The notes beneath the pieces were generated by a model. The model saw nothing but the letters and a program-made list of their open reading frames with translations. It had not been told where the DNA came from and did not search any database. 64,000 nt of DNA from Labia minor (lineage: Eukaryota; Arthropoda; Insecta; Dermaptera; Spongiphoridae), in contig OY720345.1 in assembly GCA_963082975.1 (NCBI GenBank), positions 7,590,491-7,654,490 on the forward strand. Direction: 5' to 3'. The translations under genes and the position numbers were made by a program. The stretch's first letter is position 1; each line of letters starts with the position of its first letter. Positions 20,709 to 31,882 of the stretch are shown here, one piece after another.

Positions 20709-22322
20709 GCTAGTATCTTATCTTATTATGCTAGCTAAAATTGTATCTATATATCTATATATGTATCTATAACCATTGGTTCTCAAAAACCGCTCTAACG
20801 ATTTTTTTCAAATTCACACTAGATATAGTATTTATAAAGAAAAATTGAGTTTTATTGATCACATCTCTTGAAACTTACAGCTTCATTATTAATTTCTTAA
20901 TTGAAAATTATATATGGGTGTGACGTCATCAATTTTACTTCAATTAATATTTTTTTTATATTTAAAATATTTTAAAATAAAATAAATTTCGAAATAAAAT
21001 TAAAAATATTTATTTTTAATAATATATATATATATATATATATTTATTAATCTTAATTAATTAATTATTAACAAAATAAAATACGGTTAGTTGATTCCCG
21101 CTTTTTTTTAAATGAATTGTATTAACATTTTTTTATATATTTAAAATATTTTAAAATTCATTATTTAATTTTGAAATAAAATTAAAAATATTTATTTTTA
21201 ATAAAATATATATATATATTTATTAATCACTCTCAAAAAAAACAAAAACAAAAACAAAAAAACATAATTCTTGCAAAGCGAGTAAAAATGTCATGTTAAT
21301 TAACTAAATATATATCAGTCTAATGGGTAAAGGCACTGTTTTGAATAGTCAACTTAGCAGGATCGAAACCGGCGGAAAAAAAATTTTTTTTTTTTTTATC
21401 TATTATTTTATATTTATTTATTCATTGTTCTTTGATTAAATTTAATTTCTTTTATTTTATTTTATTAATTAAAATGATGCAACATTTAATAATTGTAATA
21501 TTGTAATAAATTTTATTTTTTTTATTTTATTAATTACTTATTAGTCATTAACTAATAATTTAATATTAATTCAAAATTTTATAAATTTTTATTATTTAAT
21601 TTTGCTTTTGTTTTTATATATATTTTAATTAACTTATCTTATCTTTTAATTTATATATGGACAAATGACACTCATATTGAAATTTGACTCCCGCCTTTTT
21701 TTAAAAGATATTTTTTTTATATTTAAAATATTTTAAAATTTTTTATTTAATTTCGAAATAAAATTAAAAATATATATTTTAATAATATTTTATAATTATA
21801 AATTACGATATATATTTATCATTCTTCCAATAAAAAAAAAATATTCATGCACTTAGAAACATATCTAATAATACATATTTATGTATTATTGAGGACCCCA
21901 AGTTCCATGCAATGATGCAACATTTAATAATTGTAATAAATAATTAAAGAATTGTATATCAGCTCGGTGTCCCAAGTATTAATATTACCAGCCAAACCCA
22001 ATATAATAATGAATTATTTTTTTTTAACTTAATTACCTAGCCGAGGCTCGGGGTCCCGGTGTGATCTTAATATATTGTCAGAATTAGATAAATAATGTAG
22101 AGAAAAATTATTTAAAAATAGATATTTATTTAAATGAAATAAAATTATTTAATTTACAGAATGAAAATGTCTATAATAATGTCTAAACATTTTTTCGAGC
22201 GACAGCTCGGTATCCCAGGTATTAATATTACCAGCCAAACCCAATAATAATGAATCATTTTTTTTAACTTAAGTACCGAGCCGAGGCTCGGGGTCCCGGT
22301 ACTAATAAGATAAGATACTAGC
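20709..22322 (+). mobile_element. Family H element, long copy
   Basis: The left end GCTAGTATCTTATCTTATTA (20709-20728) is repeated exactly inverted at 22303-22322. The left part carries AAACCGCTCTAACGATTTTT and tgacgtca. A tRNA-like segment lies at 21312-21375. The right part ends in the hairpin CCGAGCC-GA-GGCTCGG followed by GGTCCCGGTACT. A degenerate second 3' end, with the same layout, lies about 240 bp upstream (21956-22066). No protein was seen. Family H copies elsewhere share the left end but not the inverted repeat on the right. Confidence 0.7.
21312..21375 (+). other. tRNA-like segment inside family H
   Basis: CAGTCTAATGGGTAAAGG resembles a box A and GGATCGAAACC resembles a box B, about 40 bp apart. 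The same position in the inverted copy near 63.5 kb carries a similar segment. The cloverleaf does not close well, so I read it as a decayed tRNA or pol III promoter and not a working tRNA gene. Confidence 0.4.
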
Positions 22323-22350
22323 TTCTCTACCCCCGTACCCCCAAGTAATA
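22323..22350 (-). repeat. Family L 3'-end fragment
   Basis: On the minus strand GGGGGTACGGGGGTAGAGAAG followed by CTAG matches the GC-rich end of family L at 16466-16529 in compressed form. It abuts the right end of the long family H copy. Confidence 0.4.
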
Positions 22351-22454
22351 AATAGTATTTGCTAGAAAGTCTGTATGTAAAAAGTTTTAAATCGTTTTAT
22401 TACAATCAGTATATTAAAATATTCATATCTTTTTGTGTTCTTATTTAAGATATA

Positions 22455-23711
22455 CCACATGGGCTGAAAAGTCCCGATATTTTTCAATAGGTGACGCCAC
22501 TAGAAAATAAACATGACTCATTTTGAGAGACTCATCTGACCATGACACTAGTTTATGTATGAAGTACCATGACATTTCGTCCATTCGTTTACAAGCAACA
22601 GTCGTTTGAGTGACGCTACTTTCGCCTTCATAAGAAAAATGGAAAAAACAGGAATATCGCATCTTGATTAAACATTGTTTTTTAATGAGAAAAACTTGTG
22701 AACAATCATTGCAGTGTTTTCAGGAATGTTATCTCATATCTGCTCCTTCGAGAACAACAGTTTATCGGTCGTTTAGTGAATTTAAAATGGGTCGTACAAG
22801 CAACAAAAATGCACCTCGCTCTGAAAGGCCAAAAGAGGTTACGAATGCAGAAATTGTAAAGCAAGTGCATCGAATCGTTTTGAGTGATCGTAAAGTGAAG
22901 TTGCGCGAGTTTGCTGAGGCCGTGGGTATCTCAAAAGAACCAACATTTTGCACGATCTCTTGACGATGAAAATGCTATCGGCACGATTACTCACCATCGA
23001 CCAAAAACAGCAGCGCGTTGATGGTACAACGGTCGGTTTGGCGTTGTTGCAAAGTAATCAAACGGACTTTTTACGAGGTTTTGTGACGATGGATGAAACG
23101 TGGGTCCATTACTCCAATAGACACTCTGCAGAGTAGTTGGAAAGCCACGAAAGTCGACCAAAGCGGCCTAAAGACCAACGTTCGGCCGGGAAAGTTATGG
23201 CCTCCATTTTTTTGGGATGCGCATGACATAATCTTCGTAGATTATCTGCACAGTCATAGGAGAGTATTATGCAGCGTTATTGGACAAACTGAACGAAGAA
23301 ATTAAGAAAAAACAGCCCCATATGGCGAAGAAAAAGTTCTGTACGATCACGAAAACGCACCGTCACACACGTCCTTAAAAGCGATGGCTAAATTGAACCA
23401 ATTACGATTCGAATTGGTTGCTCATCCACCGTATTCTCCAGACTTCGCCCTCAACGACTATTATCTGTTCCCAAACCTCAAGCAGTGGCTCCAGGGAAAG
23501 AGATTCACATCGAATGAGGAAGTCATCGCGGAAACCGAAGCGTATTTCGAAGGTATGGACATTTCGTACTACAGAAGGAGCATCGAAATGTTGAAAGATC
23601 GATATACCAAGTTTATCGCCCTAGAAGACAACTATGTTGAGGAATAAATAAAATTTTACCCAAAAATTGCTTATATTTATTAAAAATCCCGGGACTTTTC
23701 AGCCCATGTAG
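22455..23711 (+). pseudogene. Full-length mariner, family M2, inactive
   Basis: Terminal inverted repeats ACATGGGCTGAAAAGTCCCG lie at both ends, with TA outside (22453-22454 and 23712-23713). The 1257-bp length is that of a complete mariner. Transposase pieces run in order. The N-terminal domain (22664-22963) has SAPSRTTVYRSFSEF and GRTSNKNAPRSERPK. VTMDETWVHY near 23084 carries the first catalytic Asp. The second motif reads DHENAPSH, with Glu for Asp, near 23350. PPYSPDFALNDYYLFPNL near 23420 keeps the third Asp at DD34D spacing. The C-terminus runs to YVEE and a stop at 23647. Frameshifts near 22950 and 23130-23310 and an early stop make it non-functional. Confidence 0.92.
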
Positions 23712-23713
23712 TA

Positions 23714-24717
23714 TAGAAAAGACCCCGTCCACGACGGAATTCAGTGTATATGGTTAATATCCTTCTTTGTTAATCCCCTTTTGAGTAGCGTATCTTCCTT
23801 TTTAGACTTTTATTTGTTTATATACCATATTAATAATGCGAATACGTTCTTTTATTGCATGAAAATTTATGCATAGATGTCCTCAGAAAAATGAACATGG
23901 TTTAATAAACCAATGTTTAATTTATATCATCATAGGACATCTTTGCTAAAAAAAATGTAATTAAAATAAATAGAATGGGCTACCTTATAAATACTGTCAA
24001 TAAAATAAAAAACTACTTTTTATTATAACGTTTTTATCATTTTCGCTTCATGTCTGTCTGAACTCTGTCTGTCCCCCTGTCTGTTCACTCTTATGAAGCA
24101 ATTCATCCATAAACTTTGTCAGGCTTATAGAATAATTATTTTATTCTTTTTAGTCCATGAAAAAAACGTTATTTTATAAAAAAAAATTTTATATTTATAT
24201 TATTAGTGATATTTACAACGAATACAAAGTAACAAAATGTGTCAAGAAATAAATAATTCTATCATTCTCTTTTAAGAAAATAGCAAATCAATATCATCAA
24301 CAAAAATTTACAGACTTATTAAAAAATTTATTGTTGTACGTTTCGTCGATTCCCATAACTTTTTTTATATTTCGCCTCGTTGACACATACCTACTTAGAT
24401 TTGTGTATCAATTTGTTCGGAACGTTGCCGAGTTAACCTTCTTTCTTTAGCCAATCGACGTTTTCTTTCATTGTGATATGCGTTTCCATTCATATTTGCA
24501 AACTGCTAAATTTTTTTAATATAAAATTAAATATAAAAAATAATAAATTTAAATATAAAAAATATTACCAACTTGGTTTTAAATAAGAAAATATTAAAAA
24601 AATATTTAATTTAATTGAACTTAATTTAAATGTAACAATCACAATATTAATACTGATGTTTTAAAAAAATTATTTAAAACATTCAATACAATTTAAAATT
24701 AATATTTTTATTTTTAA
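23714..24717. other. AT-rich DNA with a GTCT-rich patch
   Basis: GTCTGTCTG and GTCTGTCC units cluster at 24051-24086, recalling the (GTCY)n core of family G. The rest has no clear family match. Confidence 0.45.
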
Positions 24718-25107
24718 AATCTCGCCAGAGATAGTATTGCGATCACTAAAATTTTCGAAGTCGAGATTTTGATGTTTTTATACGTTTTAAAGGTCCCTGA
24801 GTCAATTTCACTAAGGTTGAGAAAAATGTCTGTGTATATGTATGTGTGTGTATGTAGACGAGATTACGCAAAACGGTTTAAGCTAGAATAATAAAATTTG
24901 ATACACGGGCATTATTCAAAATTCATAGTTTTCTATCAACAGCACGTGATGTGGTGCCATCAACAAAGAGCCAAACACGCGCTGATTTAATAAATATGAT
25001 TTATTAATTTTAATTTATAATTTAATTAATTTAATTTAATTTAAATATAATATATATGGTAATTAATCAATTCAAATTTGCGAGATAGTCGACTGGAGAC
25101 ACTCCAG
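24718..25107 (+). mobile_element. Family F element, copy 4, internally deleted
   Basis: The 5' part is present (ATCTCGCCAGAGATAGTATTG, then the TG/TA microsatellite) up to TTTTCTATCAAC. The sequence then jumps to AGCACGTGATGTGGTGCC and the normal 3' end with mirror motif and hairpin. About 200 bp of core are missing. Confidence 0.85.
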
Positions 25108-25299
25108 ATTTCTTTTTAATTTTTAATTTGTCATGGTGGCATTGATAAATGAACATATTTAAATTTAATACTTGTTTAACATATAAAAATCTAGTATTAT
25201 TAAAAATTTAAATATGAAAAATATTACTTACTTTGTTTTAGAAAATATTAATCAATTAGGAGAAATATTTAATTTAATTTATTTGAAATTGATTTTACT

Positions 25300-25668
25300 T
25301 TTAAGCATTTATGGGCCAAAGAGGTCACTGGCGGAGACTGCATAACGAGGAATTGCATGATCTCTATGCATCTCCAGATATAGTTAGTTAGAATTATAAA
25401 ATCAAGAAGGCTGCGGTAGGAAGGACACGTCTCTAGAATGGGAGAGGAAAGAATGGCGAAAAATATATTGGGGGGGGGAGAGATCGAGTGGGAAACACCC
25501 GCTTGGAAGACCAAGGACGCGATGGATGGATAATGTATGAAGGGACGTGAGAGAGATGGGAGAGGGTAGGGATTGGAAAATTGTAGCTCAGAATAGGGAT
25601 ACTTGGAGAAGTGTGGTTGCTGCGGCCAAGAACTTTCGAGTTCCGTAGAGCCACAGAGATAGATATAT
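25300..25668 (+). pseudogene. LINE 3'-end copy (5'-truncated)
   Basis: It starts at the YGPK position of the LINE reverse transcriptase C-terminus and continues through RLHNEELHDLYASPDIV, GEERMAKNIL and SVVAAAKNFRVP, then GAGCCACAGAGATAGATATA. A 4-base repeat (TTAG) and other small changes break the frame. All LINE copies here share this 3' end, as expected from target-primed reverse transcription. Confidence 0.85.
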
Positions 25669-26832
25669 TGATAGAAACATTCTTTGTATGGGAATTTCTA
25701 GAATTATTACAATATATAATTATATTTATAATTATACTTAAGTGAGCCACAAGAGGCGCTACATGTAGCGTTTGTTATACAGTACACAGGACCATTTGGT
25801 AGTGATATAGAGATCGATTTGGATGAATTTAAAAATTTGTCAAGGGTGTAAGTATATATTCAATATTCAATAAATAAATTGTTATTGTTTGATAATGATT
25901 GTAAATAGAAATAGTATACCTTTGGTAGAATACATAGAGATGGCGGGGTGGGGGGGGGAGGAAGGAGAAGTGAAGTGAATACAGCCGCTTATGAATATCT
26001 GAATTTAATTGTCATCTAGTAAATTCATTGTACTATCTATGTACATACGTACTTTGTATCAATTAAATTGACAATTGAGCTCTAATTGGCAAAACGATTT
26101 AATTAAGAATTCATTGAAATAAATATAAGTTTCATTAATTATTATTATTGTTATTATTATTATTATTTATTATCAATTTCAATAAAATTATTTTCTATTT
26201 ATTAAGTAATATAAAAAAATTAATTAATAAATTTAGCGAAAAAATATATTTTAATTGACCATCCATGCATGCTTTATTTCGAAAATAGTAGTGGAAGGTC
26301 AAACATTTAAAAAATTAATAAATAAATAAATAGTGCGGTCATCATACAGCTTTTACTTTTTTGTGATTTTTTTTTCCATAGTAAATGATCATTTGTTGTT
26401 GATTATATATGATATTTGTTATCTTTTATTACTATTAATAATGTGAGACGGTAAAAAGTCAAATGATTAATTAATATGTACTCATATTTTTTTTATAGAA
26501 AGTTATTTCTAAAATTTGATATTCAATTTGAAAAAACAAGTAAACTTTTTGTAATTGATGAAAAGACAAAGACTTTGCAAGTCGTTTGTTTCATATTATT
26601 AGTTCTGTTTGTTGCTAGATGATCAGTATACCTATAGATTCGATATAACAGTGTTTTCCAAATTATGAATCGCGTCCAGGCTCTCTTTTTACAAAAATTG
26701 TAAAAACAAAAACAAAAAAAACAATTTTCCTTAACATATTATTCCATCGGTTACATCGGCTAGAAATAGTGCCGAAGTTTGTATTTGTACTCTTTCATAT
26801 AGCATATGTAAAATAATGTTTACCTCATTTAC
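25669..26832. other. Repeat-poor stretch with a perfect 14-bp palindrome
   Basis: CGCTACATGTAGCG at 25757-25770 is a perfect palindrome in a slightly GC-richer patch (25735-25830). A G-run lies at 25944-25960 and (ATT)n near 26145-26165. CAGTGTTTTCCAAATTATG near 26650 resembles a single hAT end without a partner. Confidence 0.45.
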
Positions 26833-27122
26833 GAAGAAGGCGCCATTGGGTGTGTGGGTAGCGAACCTGCGAACATTCACATGGTCCCGGGTTCAAGTCC
26901 CGGGTCTGGTAAGGGAATTTCCCTAGCTGGGGTCTATGGGACGGAGTCAACCCAGCCTCCGGGAACAACATTGGGGAAAAGCTATTTGATAGCGCTTCCG
27001 AACAAGAAAATCAAGGTAAAGGTTGAGAGGACCCGTTCTACTGATCATAGGACACCTCATTGATAAAACCGGCTTGATAGGCGTTGTCCTTGCGTAGGAC
27101 GTACAAAGTCAGAGGTTTTTTT
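26833..27122 (+). mobile_element. SINE-A, complete copy with 9-bp duplication
   Basis: Same unit as 7640-7929, differing at scattered positions. The tRNA-like head has GGTTCAAGTCC (box B) and the tail is a T-run. A perfect 9-bp target duplication CTCATTTAC at 26824-26832 and 27123-27131 confirms retroposition and fixes the ends. Confidence 0.92.
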
Positions 27123-27131
27123 CTCATTTAC

Positions 27132-27406
27132 TATATAAAGTTTTAAATGAAGATAATTTATATTTTTTTTTTTACTTTTTTGAAAGTAAAGTATCTATAT
27201 TCATGTTCCATTTATGGGTTTTTGCATACATCTACACCTTTCTTGTCATTCTTTTTCCAAAAAAGTGGTTTTCTCTTTGACGTATGTGTGTGGGGGGGGA
27301 GTGTATTGCAGAAATATCATGAACAAAATTACCGATCATAACCAAATTTTATACTTAAGCTTTTATTAGGGTGTTAATAAGCTGGCAACATTTTTGCTTA
27401 AACCCA
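27132..27406. other. Spacer without recognised feature
   Basis: T-rich start, then GTGTGTGGGGGGGG near 27287-27300. The 64-codon open frame shows no domain. Confidence 0.4.
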
Positions 27407-27713
27407 CTTGATGTTTTTATAACTTTTGAAGGTCCCTGAGTCATTTTCACTAAGGTTGAAAAATGTGTGTGTTGTAAATTGTATAAAACTGCTATATATA
27501 GAATTTCAGCTTGATTGAATCGCTGAAAGTACCGGAATTAATTTTTTAACATGTTGACTGCAGGCACGTGACGTGATGTCATCAACACGCGCTGGTTTAA
27601 TAAATATTATTTATTAATTTATAATTTATAATTAATTAAATTTAATTTAATTATAATGTTAATGTTTATTAATCCAATTCAAATTGCGAGCTAGTCAAGT
27701 GGATACTCTCCAG
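27407..27713 (+). mobile_element. Family F element, copy 5, deleted
   Basis: The left part (TTGATGTTTTTATA...GGTCCCTGAGTCATTTTCAC) is joined at GTGTGTGTT to TGTATAAAACTGCTATATAT. The 3' end follows with several changes in the mirror motif and hairpin (GCGAGCTAGTCAAGTGGATA). It is an older copy. Confidence 0.8.
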
Positions 27714-28203
27714 ATTTTTTCTTTTCCAATTAATTTTTTATCATAATTTGTTTCTTTTTATTAACAGTTTTAAAAATTTACTGTCATAGATAATATTTTC
27801 TTTACATTTTTAAAAGACAATTTTTCAATTTTTTTTTTTTTATATTCATTAAAACATGCTACTTAAAATACATCAAAATATGATTTTTTAGACAAATGAT
27901 ACATATAAAGGAGTTGTTTAAAATTTTGTCTCTAATTTAAAATTGAGTAATGTTTTAAATTTGTTTAAAATTCAAATGACTATATTCTATTATAATTCAT
28001 TAATAGGTTTCATTTTTTCATTTATTATCTTTAATAAATTCTATTTTATGATGTGATATTAATGAACAAATAATATTAATATTAAATTGTATATAAATTT
28101 AAAAATTAGAATATTTGAATTTAGTTAAATTTTAACGCAAGTAATCAATCATATGCAAATAAAATTTTGAAAATTAACTTAAATTCAAAAATAAATATTC
28201 AAC
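27714..28203. other. AT-rich DNA, no feature seen
   Basis: No recognised element. Confidence 0.5.
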
Positions 28204-28292
28204 AGAGACTGTTAGAGGAATCTATTTGCTGTAGTTAATAATTTTCGAATCCCCTAGGTTTACTAGTGCCTAGTGGCACATAGATAGATACG
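28204..28292 (+). repeat. Diverged LINE 3' end
   Basis: The order GAGACTGTTAGAGGAATC, TGTAGTTAATAATTTTCGA and GTGGCACATAGATAGATA parallels the LINE tail GACACTTGGAGAAATGTGG, TGTAGCTGCCAAGAACTTTC and GAGCCACAGAGATAGATA. It is a decayed or distinct subfamily copy lying next to family L, as at 15.4-16.3 kb. Confidence 0.55.
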
Positions 28293-28334
28293 TTTCTTCT
28301 GAGGGAGAAGGACAACTATATGTTCTTGAAATAT

Positions 28335-28768
28335 TAATAAAAGCGAAAATCCCATGAAATAAACAAATAAATCAATGACTTTAAATTAAAACTATAAATA
28401 AATGTATATATTTTAAAATTAGCTAAAGTTTAAAATCTTAAAAATTTATTTTTATAAAATGTCTCAAGTCTCTAACATTAGATTTTCTTAAATTTCATTA
28501 TAATTAAAATTATTCTATAAATCAATGAAAATAAAATTATTAACGGATATTATACTCCATTGTAACATATACAATAAAATTATAATTAATTATAATTATA
28601 ATTTAGTTATTAAATTAAAATATAAATAAAAATAAAATAATAAATGAATGTTTTAATATATTGATTGAAATAAAATAAATTGAAAATAAATTTCAACCAA
28701 ATACTATGTATCACTTCGGGGGTTCAGGGGGGCAGAGAACCCAATCTACATGCAAACAGCGCCACTAG
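28335..28768 (+). mobile_element. Family L repeat, copy 2
   Basis: Uninterrupted relative of 15075-16529. It shares ATGTCTCAAGTCTCTAAC, AACATATACAATA and TTTCAACCAAATACTATGTA, then a G-run and CTAG at 28765-28768. The 3' hairpin is decayed. It shows what the 15-16 kb locus looked like before the LINE entered. Confidence 0.65.
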
Positions 28769-30048
28769 TATTAAAATGTGAATATATCTATATAAAACAG
28801 AAATTTCATTAGTTATAATATAAATTATTATTATTTAAAACTATATATTAATTAATTTATTCATTAATTTCATTAATTGACTTTTTAGTTCAAAACACCC
28901 CTAGATATATAATTATTGCTCGTATAATAACATTTGATAGATAAAGAATAATTTTTTTATTCATTTTCTTCGTATTATGATTTTCTAATCTTAATGTGTA
29001 AAAATCGACTTATAAGAAAAGAGGAGAAGAGAAAAAGAGAGAATATAAATTTAAACTTTATTCCCTCAATAATAATAATAATAATAAAGAAACTTTTTAA
29101 AAACATTTTTTTTAACTTAAATGGAAAAATTAAAATTCAATAAAATAAAAATCCTTAGCAAAGTAGATTTTGCCCTTTGTTGCTATTTCAGGTGAATAAA
29201 AAAAAAAAAAAGAAAAAAAATTCTATCTTATAAAACAATAATTCAGATTATATAAATATATATATATTAATGATAAAGAATTTCAAGTCTTAATAAAAAG
29301 ATTAAAATCCTGGTGAATTTGTGCGAAAAGTGAAAATTTCAATAAGATAACAAAACTTTACTGATAAAATAAATTTATGTTTGATATTATAAGAACACCA
29401 GTTTTCATCAGCTTTAATGCATCAACCGAGAATAGTCTTCTACACTCTTTACAATTGTAATTTTGTTGAATTTGAAAATTTGTAAATTTATAAAATATTA
29501 TTTATTTATTTTAATACAATTACAATATTTATTAATCATTAAAATATATAAAAGATTTTATATATAAATTAATATTTTAATTATTATTGGGTTTCTTTTA
29601 ATAATTACATATTGAAGATAAAAGTAAGCTACTTATGTAGGACATATAATACGTAAATACTGAAGAACACCTTTTTTGTTGTTTATTTAAGCTCAAAATT
29701 AAATAAATTTAAATTTTAACAAAACATTTTGGGTTTTAAATTTTCAAAATAAACTTTTAGTAAATATTGTATATACATCAAAATTTTATTGAGAAAATAA
29801 ATAATAATAATAATAATAATAATAATGTATGAATTTAAATTTCAAAAAGAAAAATTCATTTTATTTCATTTTTATGTTTTAATGTAAAATGTCGTTCAAT
29901 ATTTTAACGTTCTGACAGTAGAAATTGTTTGTTTTTTTACATAAAATTCAAATCAATTTGTTATCACTCTCTTTCGAGAACTTTTCAGATTCCATACCCA
30001 TCTTGAAATAATCTTTTATTAGATTTTTTTTATTTATAGTAATATATA
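28769..30048. other. AT-rich DNA with short microsatellites
   Basis: (AAT)n near 29070-29088 and 29800-29826, poly-A near 29198-29220, no recognised gene or repeat family. Confidence 0.5.
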
Positions 30049-30523
30049 TACGGGATGTCTCTAAATGAATATGGGAGTTTTAATGCTTGATAATATTTAG
30101 TATATTAAACATTTAATGATAAATGATATGTCAAATAAATGAGCAGCTAAAACAGTTTTACCAAGAACCTTATAAGTGTTCAATGTGAGCACCATTTGTC
30201 ACACAGCACACATCAAGTCTATAATCGAGTTCTTCCCAAACGTTGATCAGTGTGTTTTCCGTAATTGTTGCAACCCATTCTACAATCATGTTTCTTAATT
30301 CAGGGAGGTTCGCTGGTAGTGGAGGCATACATACACGCGATTCTTAATGAAGCCCCAAAGGTAGAAAGCACATGGCGTCTGGTCGGGTGAGGCGATACAT
30401 AGCAAGTTTTGTGGTTACGCCCCATATGGCCAATCCAACGATAGGGTTCACTGGTATTTAACCAATCTCGTACTGCGTTATACCAGTGAGGTTGGGCACC
30501 ATCTTGCTGGAAAATGTAGTTCT
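30049..30523 (-). pseudogene. IS630-like transposase remnant, joined to mariner
   Basis: The left edge TACGGGATGTCTCTAAATGA looks like an IS630-type terminal repeat. On the minus strand FQQDGAQPHW (30484-30514) matches the second catalytic motif. The frame then stays open but wrong, with the SPD...TPCAFYLWGF block in the next frame, where Ala replaces the third catalytic Asp. The C-terminus shows RLDVCCVTNGAHIEHL. The N-terminal half is replaced by a mariner end at 30524, so this is half an element. Confidence 0.8.
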
Positions 30524-30880
30524 ATGGTTCAAACTTGGGGAAGAGCCATTTTGGCCAAAAACAACACCACAATCATACCTCAGCCACCATATTCACCAGA
30601 TTTAGCCCCAAGTGACTTTTTCTTGTTCCCAAAACTAAAGAGACCTATGAAAGGACGGAGATTTGCAACGATTGAGGAGATAAAGACTGCATCGCTGGAA
30701 GAGCTCAAGGCTATACCGAAAAGTGCTTATGAGAAGTGCTTTGAGGATTGAAAAAACCGTTGGGATAAGTCTATTGTATCTGAAGGGAATTACTTTGAAG
30801 GGGACAACATAAATATTGATAAATAAATAAATATTTTTTCTTAAAAATACAAAGTCACCTTACTTTTCGAACACACCTGG
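30524..30880 (+). pseudogene. mariner M1 3' end, truncated
   Basis: The frame runs from a foreign start through FLAKN-like sequence to PYSPDLAPSDFFLFPKLK, with the third catalytic Asp and DFF intact, then KTASLEELKAIPKSAYEKC and a stop at 30749 (FED stop). The remaining KNRWDKSIVSEGNYF lies beyond the stop. It ends with the M1 inverted repeat ATTTTTAGTG-type AAGTCACCTTACTTTTCG ... CACACCTGG and TA. The first and second catalytic motifs are absent. Confidence 0.88.
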
Positions 30881-30882
30881 TA

Positions 30883-31368
30883 TATACGTATATAAAATGA
30901 CTTTAGATTTTGTAACTATACTCTGCTTTTATAATTTAAATCACTTCCTCACATCAGATGTTGTCAGATCTGTACCAGTCTACAAGAAATCTTCATTTTT
31001 GTATGTACAAATTTTACTTTTAATATTTAAACAATTTCATAAATAATTAAAATTTTATGAATTTATTTTAAATTTCCTGGTCAGCAATACTTTTTACAAA
31101 AAGCTTTATTTTTATCTACTTTAAAGTTTCAATAACCATAAAATTTTACTAGGCACCAGAATAGTTGAAGACCATTAACTACCAATATTGGTTAATATTT
31201 GTTAACTCTAAAGTAATGAAAAATAATTGCTAAACCTTAAGTGGTTCACTTTTTACTTCTTCTAGTACTTAATTTAATATATGGGGGAAAAAAATAAAAA
31301 GCACTTTTTGAGATTAGAGAACTGAATGAATTCAGTTCAAGTTTGAATGATAATTGATATATGTACTT
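30883..31368. other. AT-rich DNA, no feature seen
   Basis: Ordinary AT-rich sequence ending at the LINE target duplication (31356-31368). Confidence 0.5.
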
Positions 31369-31869
31369 ATATCGTCAATTATTTACTTATTTCATCGCTT
31401 ATCGCGTCAAAATTATTATCAAAGGGGATTAAAATTAAAATATATAAAACAATTATTTTGCCGGTTGTATTATATGGGTGTGAGGCATGGTCTATGACCT
31501 TCGGGGACGAGAGTAGATTTAGAGTATTTAAGAATAGGATTCTGCGTCGCATTTATGGGCCAAAGAAAAATGAGGTCACCAGGAAATGGCGGAGACTGCA
31601 TAACAAGGAATTGCATGATCTCTATTCATCTCTAGATATAGTTAGAATTATAAAACCGGCAGGACACGTGGTTAGAGTGGGAGAAGATAGAATGGCGAAA
31701 AATTTATTTGTGGGGAGACCGAGTGGGAAACGCCCGCTTGGAAGACTAAGGACGCGGTGGGTGGATAATGTAGGAAGGGACGTGAGGGTTGTGGCTCAGA
31801 ATAGGGACACTTGGAGAAGTGTGGTTGCTGGGGCCAAGAACTTTCAAGTTCCGTAGAGCTACAGAGATA
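31369..31869 (+). pseudogene. LINE 3' end, longest open reverse transcriptase tail
   Basis: The reading frame is open from 31347 to 31856. From about residue 16 it is LINE sequence: SSLIASKLLSKGIKIKIYKT, VVLYGCEAWSM, RILRRIYGPKK, WRRLHNKELHDLY, DRMAKNLFVGRPSGKRPLG and VAGAKNFQVP, then the stop. It lacks the endonuclease, the catalytic DD box and two short segments present in other copies. A perfect 13-bp duplication GATATATGTACTT at 31356-31368 and 31870-31882 marks the insertion. It is 5'-truncated and cannot move by itself. Confidence 0.9.
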
Positions 31870-31882
31870 GATATATGTACTT

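Noticed and set aside
26649-26700. CAGTGTTTTCCAAATTATGAATCGCG, split here as a single hAT-like end
   Set aside because: No partner end and no 8-bp duplication could be found.
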